Made by a program: the position numbers and the translations under genes. The notes under the pieces were generated by a model that worked only from the letters and a program-made list of their open reading frames with translations, searched no databases and was not told the DNA's origin. Below, in pieces: positions 1 to 8,025 of a stretch of 54,707 nucleotides of DNA; position 1 is the first letter of the stretch, and every line of letters begins with the position of its first letter. Source of the stretch: Phycisphaerales bacterium (GTDB taxonomy: Bacteria; Planctomycetota; Phycisphaerae; Phycisphaerales; UBA1924); assembly GCA_020427395.1 (NCBI GenBank), contig JAGQON010000023.1, positions 1-54,707 of the forward strand. Direction: 5' to 3'.

Positions 1-466
1 GCTCGAGCACCTCCAGACCAGAGGACAGCGGTGTCTGCAGCCGCACACGCCACGCGCCCGGCCCCTCGGAATCGTCACGCTCGACCAACTCCAGTATTGT
101 GTCGCTCAACCGTCCGGTATGATCGTGCAACGCGTATCGCTTGCCGGGCTGGGCCCGCTTGGTCTTGATCATCGCGATCCACTCGACGCCTTCCGCATCG
201 GGCGCGTCGTGCAGATACAGCCCCTCAATCTTGCTGCCCGAGCCGAGCCGCTCGCCGATGAGGCGTGCCGGTACAACGCGGGAACGATTAAACACGAGCA
301 GGTCGTCAGGCGAGAGCAGCCCGGGAAGCTCGCGGAAGACCCGGTGCTCCAGACGCGTCGGGTCCGACCGCTGCACCACCAGCAGACGCGATGAATCGCG
401 CGGCTCGGCGGGTTTGGTCGCGATCAGCTCGCTGGGAAGCTCAAAATCAAGATCATCGGTGCGCAT
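1..466 (-). CDS. queA: QueA, S-adenosylmethionine:tRNA ribosyltransferase-isomerase (N-terminal part)
   Basis: Reading the minus strand from the ATG at 466 gives MRTDDLDFELPSELIA, then KPAEPRDSSRLLV and a segment with LLVFNRSRVVPARLIGERL. This is the characteristic N-terminus of QueA, which transfers and isomerises the ribosyl part of SAM onto 7-aminomethyl-7-deazaguanine in tRNA to form epoxyqueuosine, a cytoplasmic step of queuosine synthesis. About 155 codons are present and the frame stays open to the window edge, so the gene is cut by the window rather than broken. The family is about 340-360 residues long, so somewhat less than half is visible. The upstream side (467-597) has no other recognisable gene. 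Confidence 0.9.
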   Translation of the reverse strand, partial: MRTDDLDFELPSELIATKPAEPRDSSRLLVVQRSDPTRLEHRVFRELPGLLSPDDLLVFNRSRVVPARLIGERLGSGSKIEGLYLHDAPDAEGVEWIAMIKTKRAQPGKRYALHDHTGRLSDTILELVERDDSEGPGAWRVRLQTPLSSGLEVLE

Positions 467-597
467 CGACGCTGATCGTACGCATCACGCATGTTGCGTG
501 GACACCACACGCCCGCACGCCCCCCGATCGCCACCGTGACACATGATAAGAAACGCCACGATTCTCGGACATTCCCGCCCGGCACCGCGATCGCATC

Positions 598-993
598 ATG
601 TCTGGCATCATGGGCTCACACGCGATCCAAGACACGAACTGCACCGCTCGGGTCATCCCGACGCACAGCGGCCGCGTGCACCCGGATCGCAGGACGGGTT
701 CATCGCCGCACGCCTGCGAATCCCCCGCCCGTCCCCTGCGGTACGCCCGTGTGCTCCAGCGCGACAACCAGACGCCCTACGCCTTCGGCGCCCAGTCACG
801 CCCTCCCTGCACCGAGGGCCCCAGCATCAACCGAGCCCCCGACTGTGTCGAACTGAGCGAGCGTGCCAAGCTGCTGCCCAAGCTGGGCGACATGGCCCCG
901 ATCCGCCCCGAAGCCATCGCCACGCCTCGCATCGAGGTCACGCTGCAGCAGCACACCCCGGCGACCGGGCGTGTGCTGGACCTGTACGCCTGA
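598..993 (+). CDS. Doubtful small ORF with a FlgM-like segment
   Basis: A 131-codon ORF ending at 993, eleven bases before the convergent prepilin-like gene. Its C-terminal half contains DCVELSERAKLLPKL followed by an IRPEAIA segment. This resembles the D-x-V-E-[IL]-S-x-x-A-[RK] core of FlgM, the anti-sigma-28 factor of flagellar regulation. The usual FlgM tail (RxxIxxGTYxTPExL) is not clear, so the match is partial. Third codon positions are strongly GC-rich from about 750 onward, consistent with coding, and a GTG at 751 could be the true start. The first 50 residues look unconvincing and no good ribosome binding site precedes 598. It may be a degenerate FlgM, an unrelated small protein, or not a gene. 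Confidence 0.35.
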   Translation: MSGIMGSHAIQDTNCTARVIPTHSGRVHPDRRTGSSPHACESPARPLRYARVLQRDNQTPYAFGAQSRPPCTEGPSINRAPDCVELSERAKLLPKLGDMAPIRPEAIATPRIEVTLQQHTPATGRVLDLYA

Positions 994-1003
994 TCGGCGT
1001 CAC

Positions 1004-2050
1004 TCAGTAGTCGATGCCCTGCAGTCCATTGCGAGTCCATCGGAACCGTAGATTCAAGTCTGTGGAATCGTTGAACCCACCCAGCGGGATCGGGAACTGA
1101 TCGAGCGGAACATAACGCTGCCGCCAGACCGAGTTTGGGTTATTGGGGCTGTATGAATCGCCCGCCTCGCCGGAGGGGAGCGAGTTGATCGAACCATCGA
1201 ACATCAGCTTCTCAACGCGGGCATGGTCATACGCGAACCACGGGTACCGCTTCTGCTCCCGATCGAACTCTTCGTACAGATGCACCTTGCGGCTCGGTGA
1301 TGCGATCTCGCTCATCGTCCGCCGCCCGAGTTCCGGATTACCTGAGGCGCTGTGCAGGTGCGGGGTCGATGAAACCGGCACATACACATTGCTCGGCCCA
1401 TCCCCCTGCCAGGCGAATGGTGTGATCTCGTAGCTGCTCCCAAACGCCCAGCGCTGTCGCACGGCCGTAGTCGGCCAGTTCGAATCCGAGTCGTAACCGT
1501 TCAGAACACCATCAGCATACGGAATCCCACTCCCGGGGCCATACTCCAGCGGGCGTTCGTGCCAGGTGAGCAGGGTCTGGTCCGCGGGGTCGATCGCGAG
1601 CGTCGTCGTCTGAAACTGCTCATCGTCCGCACCCGCCAGATAGTCGAGCAGGATCAAGTGGGTGTATCGCCGATGCGGGAGTCTCGCGCTGAAACTGAGG
1701 ATTTTCGTTACCCCGCTGATCCGCCCCGTGCGGCGCATAAGGATCTCACGATTCTGCTCCGCTGCGGCTTCCTGATCGCTCGATGGCACCCGAGTCTGAC
1801 CGTTCGGAAGCGTGTAGGTCTCCCCCGCGCGCCAGGAATACGCGAAGATGAGATCCGTATTGTCGCCAGCGTACTGGTCTCGCCCCTGCCCGATCTGCAT
1901 CAGGTTGGCCTTGCTCTGCTCGTTTTCCGCCTCATCCCGCATTGTGCTCAACGCCGGAATCAGCGTCAGGGCAAGCAGTGTCAAAACAACGGTGCTCATC
2001 AGCAGATCAACAAGCGTCATCGCACGCCGGTAGTTCTTCATACGGATCAT
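1004..2050 (-). CDS. Prepilin-type N-terminal cleavage/methylation domain protein
   Basis: 348 residues beginning MIRMKNYRRA then MTLVDLLMS and a hydrophobic stretch (VVLTLLALTLIPAL). This is the class III leader of type IV pilins and type II secretion pseudopilins: a short basic leader, a cleavage point before Met, then a membrane helix. Prepilin peptidase is expected to cut between Ala10 and Met11. Residue +5 of the mature protein is Asp instead of the usual Glu. After the helix, KANLMQIGQGRDQYAGDN resembles the large-pseudopilin family that is very abundant in Planctomycetes. The remaining ~280 residues are a globular domain I cannot assign. It stands alone, convergent to the ORF at 598. 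A second ATG nine bases downstream (2041) is an equally good start. Confidence 0.8.
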   Translation of the reverse strand: MIRMKNYRRAMTLVDLLMSTVVLTLLALTLIPALSTMRDEAENEQSKANLMQIGQGRDQYAGDNTDLIFAYSWRAGETYTLPNGQTRVPSSDQEAAAEQNREILMRRTGRISGVTKILSFSARLPHRRYTHLILLDYLAGADDEQFQTTTLAIDPADQTLLTWHERPLEYGPGSGIPYADGVLNGYDSDSNWPTTAVRQRWAFGSSYEITPFAWQGDGPSNVYVPVSSTPHLHSASGNPELGRRTMSEIASPSRKVHLYEEFDREQKRYPWFAYDHARVEKLMFDGSINSLPSGEAGDSYSPNNPNSVWRQRYVPLDQFPIPLGGFNDSTDLNLRFRWTRNGLQGIDY

Positions 2051-2201
2051 GGTTCTGGGTTCCGGATCATCAGAATCGGGTTCGGATCAATGAAATAGGC
2101 CCACACGAGCGGCGTGAGCGACCATATGCTACCATACAACACGCAAACAACAATACCGATTTCTCATATTCAATCGGTAATCCGAGCTGGGGACACACAT
2201 C

Positions 2202-2630
2202 ATGACACACGCTCGCACCATCGGTATTCTCGTCACGATCACACTGACCATGCTCCCGCTGACGGGTTGCCGATACATCAAGAAGGGCGACAACGCACAA
2301 GCCATGGCCCAACGCCTGGATAACGCCCCGCCCATCGCGCTCAGCGAGCTAGACCACCGACACATGCTCGTCATGCAGGCCCCCAACCCCGGCTGGTCAT
2401 ATGGAATCGATCGTGACGATCGCGACCGCGAAGGCTGGATCCTCTACATCACCATCCGCCGCCCTGACCCGGGCTTCCTCTACACGCAGCAGATCGTCGA
2501 AAAACGCCTGCTCAGCCGGGTCGAGGCCGACCAGCCAGTGCGGGTCATGGCCCGCCTGCTCGATCACGATGAGAAGAGCACCAAAGACGACTACGCACCC
2601 CTGACCCTGCGCGAATCACTCGAGCCATGA
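2202..2630 (+). CDS. Putative lipoprotein upstream of dprA
   Basis: 142 residues. The N-terminus MTHARTIGILVTITLTMLPL is a signal peptide followed by LTGC, a good lipobox, so signal peptidase II should leave a lipidated Cys at residue 23. The mature part is mixed and charged, with NPGWSYGIDRDDRDREGWIL near the middle, and matches no family I recognise. Its stop overlaps the dprA start by four bases (ATGA), which suggests translational coupling and a two-gene operon. Its function is unknown; the link with DprA may be only transcriptional. Confidence 0.7.
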   Translation: MTHARTIGILVTITLTMLPLTGCRYIKKGDNAQAMAQRLDNAPPIALSELDHRHMLVMQAPNPGWSYGIDRDDRDREGWILYITIRRPDPGFLYTQQIVEKRLLSRVEADQPVRVMARLLDHDEKSTKDDYAPLTLRESLEP

Positions 2631-3796
2631 GCCCCACGACCCGCACACCCGGCTCGTGCAGCGCCACCGGGCGATCACTCCTCGCCCTCACGCTCATCCC
2701 CGGCCTGGGCCCGGTGCGGATCGCCGGGCTGATCGAGGGCATCGGATCGCCCGAGGGCGTGCTGGGCGCGAGCGCCTCCCGCATCGCCCGCGTGCCGGGC
2801 ATCGGTGAAAAGACGGCCGCCAGCATCGCCAAGCACCTGCACGCCTCGATCGACCGCGTCGATGCCGAACTGCAACGCATCGCGGCATGCGATGCCCATC
2901 TCATCGCACTCGGCGACGACGACTACCCCCCACTGCTGGCATCGATCCCTTCGGCACCGCCCGTGCTGACCGTCCGTGGCACGCTGGACCCGATGGGTAC
3001 CCACAAATATGGGTGCGCGATCGTCGGATCACGCGCGTGCAGTGTGTACGGCATCGAGCAGGCCGAACGCTTCGGCGGTGCCCTGGGCAGCGCCGGGCTC
3101 ACGATCATCTCGGGCGGCGCACGCGGCATCGATACCGCCGCCCACCGCGGCGCCCTCGGGGCAGACGCCTCGACCATCGTCGTGCTCGGCTGCGGGCTCG
3201 AACACAACTACCCACCCGAGAACCGCGATCTCTTCGATGAGATCGTGGACAAGGGCGGCGCGATCGTTTCCGAGCTCCCCGTGGGCACCGCGCCGGACGC
3301 CAAGAACTTCCCCGCACGCAACCGGATCATCTCCGGGCTCTCGCTGGGTGTGCTGGTGATCGAAGCGGGCCGCAAGTCCGGTGCGCTCATCACCGCCCGC
3401 CACGCCAGCGAGGACCACGGGCGAGAGGTCATGGGTCTGCCGGGGCGGGTAGATTCCTCAAGCAGCGCCGGCACACTGGACCTCCTCCGCGAAGGGGCGC
3501 ATCTTGTGGTTGAGCCGGGCGATGTGCTCTCGATCCTTCGCCAGGATGCCCAGCACCTCTTCGCCGGCACGCACGACGCGAAGACCCGTGATCCCAAACG
3601 GATACCCCCGGCTCCAATCCCAGAACCCGAGGGCGAGCTGGGCAGCATCGCACGGGCGCTTGCGGAACCTCGCACGGCCGACGAACTGGCAGAAATGCTG
3701 AGCATTGATCCGGGCTCACTCCGCTCGCAGCTGACGATGCTGGAGATTCAGGGCGTGGTTCGGCGTGAGGGTACCCGCTTCGCTCGGGTCCGATAA
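2627..3796 (+). CDS. dprA: DprA/Smf, DNA-processing protein
   Basis: 389 residues, a normal length for DprA. The N-terminal region carries helix-hairpin-helix segments (IPGLGPVRIAGLIEGIG and VPGIGEKTAASI). The central Rossmann-like domain has YGCAIVGSRACSVYG, IISGGARGIDTAAHRGAL, LGCGLEHNYPPENRDLFDEI, FPARNRIISGLS and IEAGRKSGALITARHA, the hallmark DprA blocks. The last 50 residues form a winged-helix-like domain (ADELAEMLSIDPGSLRSQL). DprA binds incoming single-stranded DNA in the cytoplasm and loads RecA during natural transformation; it is also conserved in species not known to be competent. The gene starts inside the end of the upstream lipoprotein gene. Confidence 0.95.
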   Translation: MSPTTRTPGSCSATGRSLLALTLIPGLGPVRIAGLIEGIGSPEGVLGASASRIARVPGIGEKTAASIAKHLHASIDRVDAELQRIAACDAHLIALGDDDYPPLLASIPSAPPVLTVRGTLDPMGTHKYGCAIVGSRACSVYGIEQAERFGGALGSAGLTIISGGARGIDTAAHRGALGADASTIVVLGCGLEHNYPPENRDLFDEIVDKGGAIVSELPVGTAPDAKNFPARNRIISGLSLGVLVIEAGRKSGALITARHASEDHGREVMGLPGRVDSSSSAGTLDLLREGAHLVVEPGDVLSILRQDAQHLFAGTHDAKTRDPKRIPPAPIPEPEGELGSIARALAEPRTADELAEMLSIDPGSLRSQLTMLEIQGVVRREGTRFARVR

Positions 3797-4052
3797 ACGC
3801 GGTTTCTGGACCGAGAAGATCGATTCTGGCAGATCTTGCGCCTGAATTATTGATCGCTGTTCGGGTCTCCCAACCCCATTTCCGTGTAGATTCGCTGGGT
3901 TTGTTCGGTTTTCCTTGTCGTCTGGGCCATGATTGGCTAAGATCAACCAAACAAACAGGGTTGATTTGCTGTTGCTCTTTCGATCTGATACCCGATCAGA
4001 ACAAAGACAGGCGGGACGAGACACGCCCCCTGACTGATCGAAAGTTGAAGAC
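3797..4052. other. Intergenic region dprA to lexA-upstream ORF
   Basis: 256 bases with no gene. Base composition is more AT-rich than its surroundings, as expected for a promoter region. A perfect 6-bp inverted repeat, TCTGAT (3984-3989) / ATCAGA (3995-4000), lies about 50 bases before the ORF at 4053. It could be an operator for the lexA unit, but I have no second copy for comparison and do not name a regulator. Confidence 0.4.
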
Positions 4053-4610
4053 ATGAGCACCAGCAGCACAACACTTGTTCGAATCGGACCCGGCGGCGAC
4101 TTTGTTTCTGACTACCACGAGTCCCCGCGCCGGGAGGGACTCAGAAACATGCTCCGTCGCGGTTTCGGCGGCTGGCTCACACGCGTCGACTCGATCTCGA
4201 TGACGCTCGATGAGCAGCACCCCTCGCACGCGGAGACGCTTGGGCTGCTGCAGATCGCGCAGCAGATGATCGGTATGCAACGCGATCTGCTGGGACAGGC
4301 CCAGCAGACGCTTGGGAGACTCAACGGAACGACGAGCATTCGACACTCGATGAGCCGTGCCTCGGCTTCGGCTCGCGATCTTGGAACACTTCGAAAGGAT
4401 GGGCGATATGAACCTCACACCCAAACAGCTTCGAATACTGCAGTTGATTCGCGATTCTCGAATTCGCCGTGGCTATTCCCCAACGATGCAGGAGCTCGCC
4501 GACGAGATCGGGGTCAGCAAGGTCACGGTCTTCGAGCATGTCGAAGCACTCATCAAAAAGGGCGCGCTCATTCGCGAAGCGAACAAGGCACGCTCTTTGT
4601 CGATCGCTGA
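4053..4610 (+). CDS. Hypothetical ORF overlapping lexA
   Basis: A 185-codon ORF beginning with ATG at 4053. The first ~115 codons look like real coding sequence: GC-rich third positions and a plausible amphipathic segment (LLQIAQQMIGMQRDLLGQAQ). The last ~67 codons run out of frame through lexA and are rich in Arg and Ser, like a shadow frame. Two readings are possible: a small real protein with an unusually long overlap into lexA (about 200 bases), or a gene that should stop near 4400 and has suffered a frameshift. No family is recognised. If real, it is co-transcribed with lexA. Confidence 0.45.
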   Translation: MSTSSTTLVRIGPGGDFVSDYHESPRREGLRNMLRRGFGGWLTRVDSISMTLDEQHPSHAETLGLLQIAQQMIGMQRDLLGQAQQTLGRLNGTTSIRHSMSRASASARDLGTLRKDGRYEPHTQTASNTAVDSRFSNSPWLFPNDAGARRRDRGQQGHGLRACRSTHQKGRAHSRSEQGTLFVDR

Positions 4611-5019
4611 GGGCATCGCCGTCCCGGACGAGTCGCGTCCGCTCAAGTTCCCGCTCGTGGGCAAGATCGCCGCGGGCTACCCGATCGAGAAGGTTGCCGA
4701 CGCCGACGAGATCGACCTCGTCGAGTTCCTCTCGACCGTCGACAAGGCCGGATCGACTTTCGCCCTGCAGGTCGACGGCGAGTCGATGCGCGACGAGGGC
4801 ATCCTCGACGGTGACCTCGTGCTCCTCGAACGAGCCCAGGTTGCCCACAACGGGGACCGAGTCGTCGCACTGCTCGAAGACGGCTCAACCACGCTCAAGA
4901 CCTTCTATAAGGAAGCCGACCACATCCGCCTCCAGCCCGCAAACCCGGACTTCGAGCCCATCCGAGTGAAGTTCTGCCAGATCCAGGGCATCGTTAAAGG
5001 CGTCGTGCGACGATACTGA
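4408..5019 (+). CDS. lexA: LexA, SOS-response repressor
   Basis: 203 residues from the ATG at 4408, chosen because AAGGA lies about nine bases upstream and the protein then begins MNLTPKQLRILQLI, the standard LexA start. The N-terminal winged helix (residues 1-65) includes SPTMQELADEIGVSKVTVFE. The C-terminal S24-type protease domain has the self-cleavage site Ala89-Gly90 (GKIAAGYPI), the nucleophile Ser126 (DGESMRDEGI) and the general base Lys164 (TTLKTFYKE). LexA represses DNA-repair genes and cleaves itself when stimulated by the RecA filament. The protein is complete. An intrinsic terminator follows at 5057-5084. Confidence 0.95.
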   Translation: MNLTPKQLRILQLIRDSRIRRGYSPTMQELADEIGVSKVTVFEHVEALIKKGALIREANKARSLSIAEGIAVPDESRPLKFPLVGKIAAGYPIEKVADADEIDLVEFLSTVDKAGSTFALQVDGESMRDEGILDGDLVLLERAQVAHNGDRVVALLEDGSTTLKTFYKEADHIRLQPANPDFEPIRVKFCQIQGIVKGVVRRY

Positions 5020-5056
5020 ACATCTGATATGCTCAGGAATCCATTTGACCTCTCTG

Positions 5057-5084
5057 CGGCTGCTCTGTACGGGCGGCCGTTTTT
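5057..5084 (+). terminator. Intrinsic terminator after lexA
   Basis: A 9-bp stem, CGGCTGCTC (5057-5065) with GGGCGGCCG (5071-5079), contains two G-U pairs and a TGTAC loop. It is followed directly by TTTTT. It lies 37 bases beyond the lexA stop and before the convergent ispD stop. Confidence 0.7.
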
Positions 5085-5114
5085 CATGCGCCGAGCACCC
5101 CAATCGCCTGTCGC

Positions 5115-5924
5115 TCAGAACCGCTTGTGCGTCGGACGCTCACTCGGGCCTTTCACGCCCATAATCGCCCGCAGCAGCGGCAGGTCCCGCTGACGGGTCA
5201 GCTTGATGTTCAGCGCATCGCCCTCGACGATCACGACCTCTTCACCAAGCCGCTCGATCAACCCCGCATCGTCGGTCGAGGCCAGGTCCGATTGCCCATA
5301 CGCACGAACCAGCAGCTCACGCTCGAAGACCTGCGGCGTCTGCACCTGCATCAGGTGGCTGCGATCAATCGTCTCGCGCACGCGGTGCATCTCATGGGTC
5401 GTCCCTACGCCCAGGATCGACGCGACCGGGTCGAGATTACCGGCATCCTCGATCGGGTCGGGGTCGACCCGCTTGAGCGTATCGCTGACACGCACGCCGG
5501 GGATCACGGCCGGGTTGCTCTTGGCGGCGTCGAAGACACGATCGATCAGAGCCGCGTCCGTCGCGGGGCGGGCCGCGTCATGAATCGCCACATGCGTGCA
5601 CGATTCATCGACATGCGCCAGGGCGCTGGCGACGGTCTCGTAGCGGTGCGTCTGCCCGCCGCGAACCAGCATCGCGCCCAACAGCGAGATCCGATCACCG
5701 TGGCGGAGCTGGAACGCACCGAACGCGTCATCCTCGTACGGGCCGGCGACGATGATCTGGGCGACCTCGTCACGGGTGTTGAAGAGCTCAATGCTCCGCT
5801 GGAGCACGGTCTTCCCGCCTAAGTCCTCATCGAGCTTTGATCGACCGCTACCGAGCGGGTCGTGCTCGCCCTGGTTGTATCGCGTGGATGCGCCCGCGGC
5901 CGGGATGATGACACTGATTCGCAT
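5115..5924 (-). CDS. ispD: IspD, 2-C-methyl-D-erythritol 4-phosphate cytidylyltransferase
   Basis: 269 residues. IspD transfers CMP from CTP to 2-C-methyl-D-erythritol 4-phosphate in the cytoplasmic MEP pathway of isoprenoid synthesis. Visible blocks are the nucleotide-binding start ISVIIPAAGASTRY, the conserved THVAIHDAARP segment, GVRVSDTLKRV, and QVQTPQVFERELL near the end, followed by STDDAGLIERLG. The protein is about 35-40 residues longer than typical IspD because of an insertion around residues 15-35 (between the AAG motif and the lysine of SKLDEDLGGK) and an extended tail. The first line of the motif is AAGAST instead of AAGxGxR, a mild deviation. It stands upstream of and convergent to lexA; the TetR gene lies 21 bases upstream on the same strand and may be co-transcribed. 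Confidence 0.9.
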   Translation of the reverse strand: MRISVIIPAAGASTRYNQGEHDPLGSGRSKLDEDLGGKTVLQRSIELFNTRDEVAQIIVAGPYEDDAFGAFQLRHGDRISLLGAMLVRGGQTHRYETVASALAHVDESCTHVAIHDAARPATDAALIDRVFDAAKSNPAVIPGVRVSDTLKRVDPDPIEDAGNLDPVASILGVGTTHEMHRVRETIDRSHLMQVQTPQVFERELLVRAYGQSDLASTDDAGLIERLGEEVVIVEGDALNIKLTRQRDLPLLRAIMGVKGPSERPTHKRF

Positions 5925-5945
5925 GCACGAGTATAGAAACGCGGA

Positions 5946-6533
5946 TCAGGCGTCGTTCGCGAAGACCCGGATCACCGCGTCCGCGATCGAATCCGCGTAA
6001 TCGACGGCCGGTGCTGGAACGACGCCCTCATTGATCAGGCGCGGTATGTTGAGCACCAGCCCAGTGAAGAGCGCGATACCCAGATCCGGGTCGATCGTGC
6101 GGATCGCGCCGCTCTCCATCGAACGCACGAGGAACGCACGGAAGAGGCGTCCCTGCTTGGTGTACACCTCGCCCAGACGCTCGGCCATGCGGTGCGGCAT
6201 GAGCAGCACATACGAGAAGGCCTCGGGGTTGTTGTCGTAGTACTGGTAGGTCAGCTTGATCCATGCCCGCACGGCGACCTCGAAGGGCAGATCGGTCTTG
6301 ACGAGCACCTCCTTATCGCGAGCCATCTCCTCGACGACACTCGCGTAGGCTTCGCGGATCAGTTCATCCTTATTGGTGAAGTGCTTGTAGACCGCCCCCT
6401 CGGTGATTCCGACCTCGCGAGCGATGGTCCGGATGGAGGCACCATCAATACCGTCACGAACACCGAGACGGATCGCGGCCGCCTTGAGATCGTCCTTGGT
6501 CGATCGTCCGCCTGAGTTTGATCGTGTCGACAT
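5946..6533 (-). CDS. TetR/AcrR-family transcriptional regulator
   Basis: 195 residues, a normal TetR length. The N-terminal helix-turn-helix spans about residues 14-60 and includes IRTIAREVGITEGAVYKHF then TNKDELIREAY, the standard recognition-helix pattern. The C-terminal ligand domain is predicted helical, with WIKLTYQYYDNNPEAFSYVL. AGGATC lies six bases before the ATG. The ligand and targets are unknown. An inverted repeat just upstream (6551-6587) is a likely autoregulatory operator. ispD follows after 21 bases, so this protein may influence ispD expression through co-transcription, which is inference only. Confidence 0.85.
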   Translation of the reverse strand: MSTRSNSGGRSTKDDLKAAAIRLGVRDGIDGASIRTIAREVGITEGAVYKHFTNKDELIREAYASVVEEMARDKEVLVKTDLPFEVAVRAWIKLTYQYYDNNPEAFSYVLLMPHRMAERLGEVYTKQGRLFRAFLVRSMESGAIRTIDPDLGIALFTGLVLNIPRLINEGVVPAPAVDYADSIADAVIRVFANDA

Positions 6534-6550
6534 GAGTGAGATCCTGTTGG

Positions 6551-6587
6551 GTAAACAAGTCTATCCGATTTGTGCACAGTTGTTTAC
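6551..6587. promoter_or_regulatory. Inverted repeat upstream of the TetR gene, likely operator
   Basis: GTAAACAA (6551-6558) and TTGTTTAC (6580-6587) are perfect inverted half-sites separated by 21 bases, located 17-54 bases upstream of the regulator start. The extended halves agree as TAAACAAnT on both arms. TetR-family proteins commonly bind such palindromes in their own promoters. Confidence 0.55.
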
Positions 6588-6721
6588 AATCTGTGTCGCG
6601 CGATTCGACCCGATTCACGATTTAATCCTACAGAATCGAGCTTTTTCGGCATATCTTCACTGGTAGGCACCGAATAGGGCGGGGGAGAACACGCCTGTGG
6701 CGTGAAGGAGGAGATGTTTCC

Positions 6722-7927
6722 ATGGTTTCGATGAAGGTGATCACCGTTATGGGGCTGATGGCTGCTGCCGGAATGGTGCAGGCCGAGCCCTTCGTCTTTC
6801 AGGGTTCGCTGAGTGATGGCGGGATGCCCGCCGACGGCGCGTACGACTTCCAGTTCTTCCTCTACGACGCGGACATCGGCGGCAGCGAGATCGGCTCGGT
6901 CAATGTCCTCGACGATCTCCTGGTCAGCAATGGCTCGTTCAACGCTGAGCTCGACTTTGGAGCCGACGCGTTTGACGGCTCGGAGCGTTGGGTGGCGATC
7001 GTGGTCCGCGATGGCGGCTCGACCGGGACTTACACCCCGCTGACGCCGCGCGCCAAAATCGGCAACGCCCCGCAGGCGAGCTTCGCCAATAAGTCTGGGG
7101 AGGCCGTCACGCTGAGTGATCCGTTCTGGACGCAGGCACCGGGCATCCTCTACTTCGGTGAAGACAATGGCACCGATCAGTTCTTCATCAACCGCAATCG
7201 CGATGTCGAGGCAACCGATATCTTCGTTGTCCACTCCGCGATGAACGGCCCGGGCGGCATGACGCTCTCGAGCTTCGCCAACGGCATGCCCTATTACGGC
7301 TACGCCACCGGCGGCTTCTCCCGCGCCAAGACCTACTACGACCCGGCCACCGACGCATGGGTCGTGAGCAAGGGCGGGCAGGACATGATTGAGATCGATC
7401 AGAACGGCGATGTCATCATCACCAACAACCTGATCGTCAACGGCACCATCACTTCGATGGGCGGCGGCGGTGGCGGCGGCACGCTCGTTGGCTACAAGTC
7501 CTTTACCCCCGAGGCGATCTTCCAGGACTTCGATTTCAACCGCGGATTCAACGCCTTTGCCGGCGCGATCCATGTCCAGGGCAGCTCAGGCTACCTGCGT
7601 TCGGACCTCGATCTGCCCCACGGCGCGATGATCACCAACATTTATGTCGAGTATGTTGACCGCTCTACGACCACCAACCTGCGTCTGGAACTCTGGGAGC
7701 GGGACACCTCAACACTGGCATTCACCAACGATGTCCTCGCGACCTCGTCGGGATCGAACAACAACACCGTGCAGGTGTTCGACATCGTGCCCACCCCCCC
7801 GATCGTGATCGATCAGTCCACGACCACCTACGCTTTCCGCGCGTTTTCTACCGGCGGTACCTGGCCGGCCGCGGGCAACCTCGGCATCCGCACGATCCGT
7901 GTCGAATACGAGCAGATGCTTCCCTGA
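6722..7927 (+). CDS. Exported beta-rich protein of unknown function
   Basis: 401 residues with an N-terminal signal peptide (MVSMKVITVMGLMAAAGMVQA, cleavage expected before EPF). The next ~110 residues (FQGSLSDGGMPADGAYDFQF to LTPRAKIGNAPQASFA) form a beta-rich domain that I have seen in many planctomycete exoproteins, where it precedes a fibre-like or anchor region; the name is not settled. A glycine run near residue 250 divides this from a C-terminal ~150-residue domain. A strong Shine-Dalgarno sequence, GGAGGAG, precedes the ATG. It is transcribed away from the TetR gene and is the only large exoprotein in this region without a dockerin on the plus strand. Confidence 0.7.
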   Translation: MVSMKVITVMGLMAAAGMVQAEPFVFQGSLSDGGMPADGAYDFQFFLYDADIGGSEIGSVNVLDDLLVSNGSFNAELDFGADAFDGSERWVAIVVRDGGSTGTYTPLTPRAKIGNAPQASFANKSGEAVTLSDPFWTQAPGILYFGEDNGTDQFFINRNRDVEATDIFVVHSAMNGPGGMTLSSFANGMPYYGYATGGFSRAKTYYDPATDAWVVSKGGQDMIEIDQNGDVIITNNLIVNGTITSMGGGGGGGTLVGYKSFTPEAIFQDFDFNRGFNAFAGAIHVQGSSGYLRSDLDLPHGAMITNIYVEYVDRSTTTNLRLELWERDTSTLAFTNDVLATSSGSNNNTVQVFDIVPTPPIVIDQSTTTYAFRAFSTGGTWPAAGNLGIRTIRVEYEQMLP

Positions 7928-7961
7928 TCGGAACGATCATCTGTCAGCAAGACCAATGAAA

Positions 7962-7986
7962 AACCCCCGCTCATTGAGCGGGGGTT
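7962..7986. terminator. Bidirectional terminator
   Basis: AACCCCCGC (7962-7970) pairs with GCGGGGGTT (7978-7986), with T-rich sequence on the plus side (GTCTTTT) and an A run on the other side. It can end both the plus-strand gene at 6722 and the minus-strand haloperoxidase gene. Confidence 0.8.
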
Positions 7987-8025
7987 GTCTTTTCAGGGTT
8001 CACCTGCGGTGATCAGCCGGGCAGA

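Noticed and set aside
3984..4000. TCTGAT/ATCAGA inverted repeat as a LexA box
   Set aside because: It does not match the known LexA boxes of Gram-negative or Gram-positive bacteria and no second copy was seen, so no regulator is assigned.
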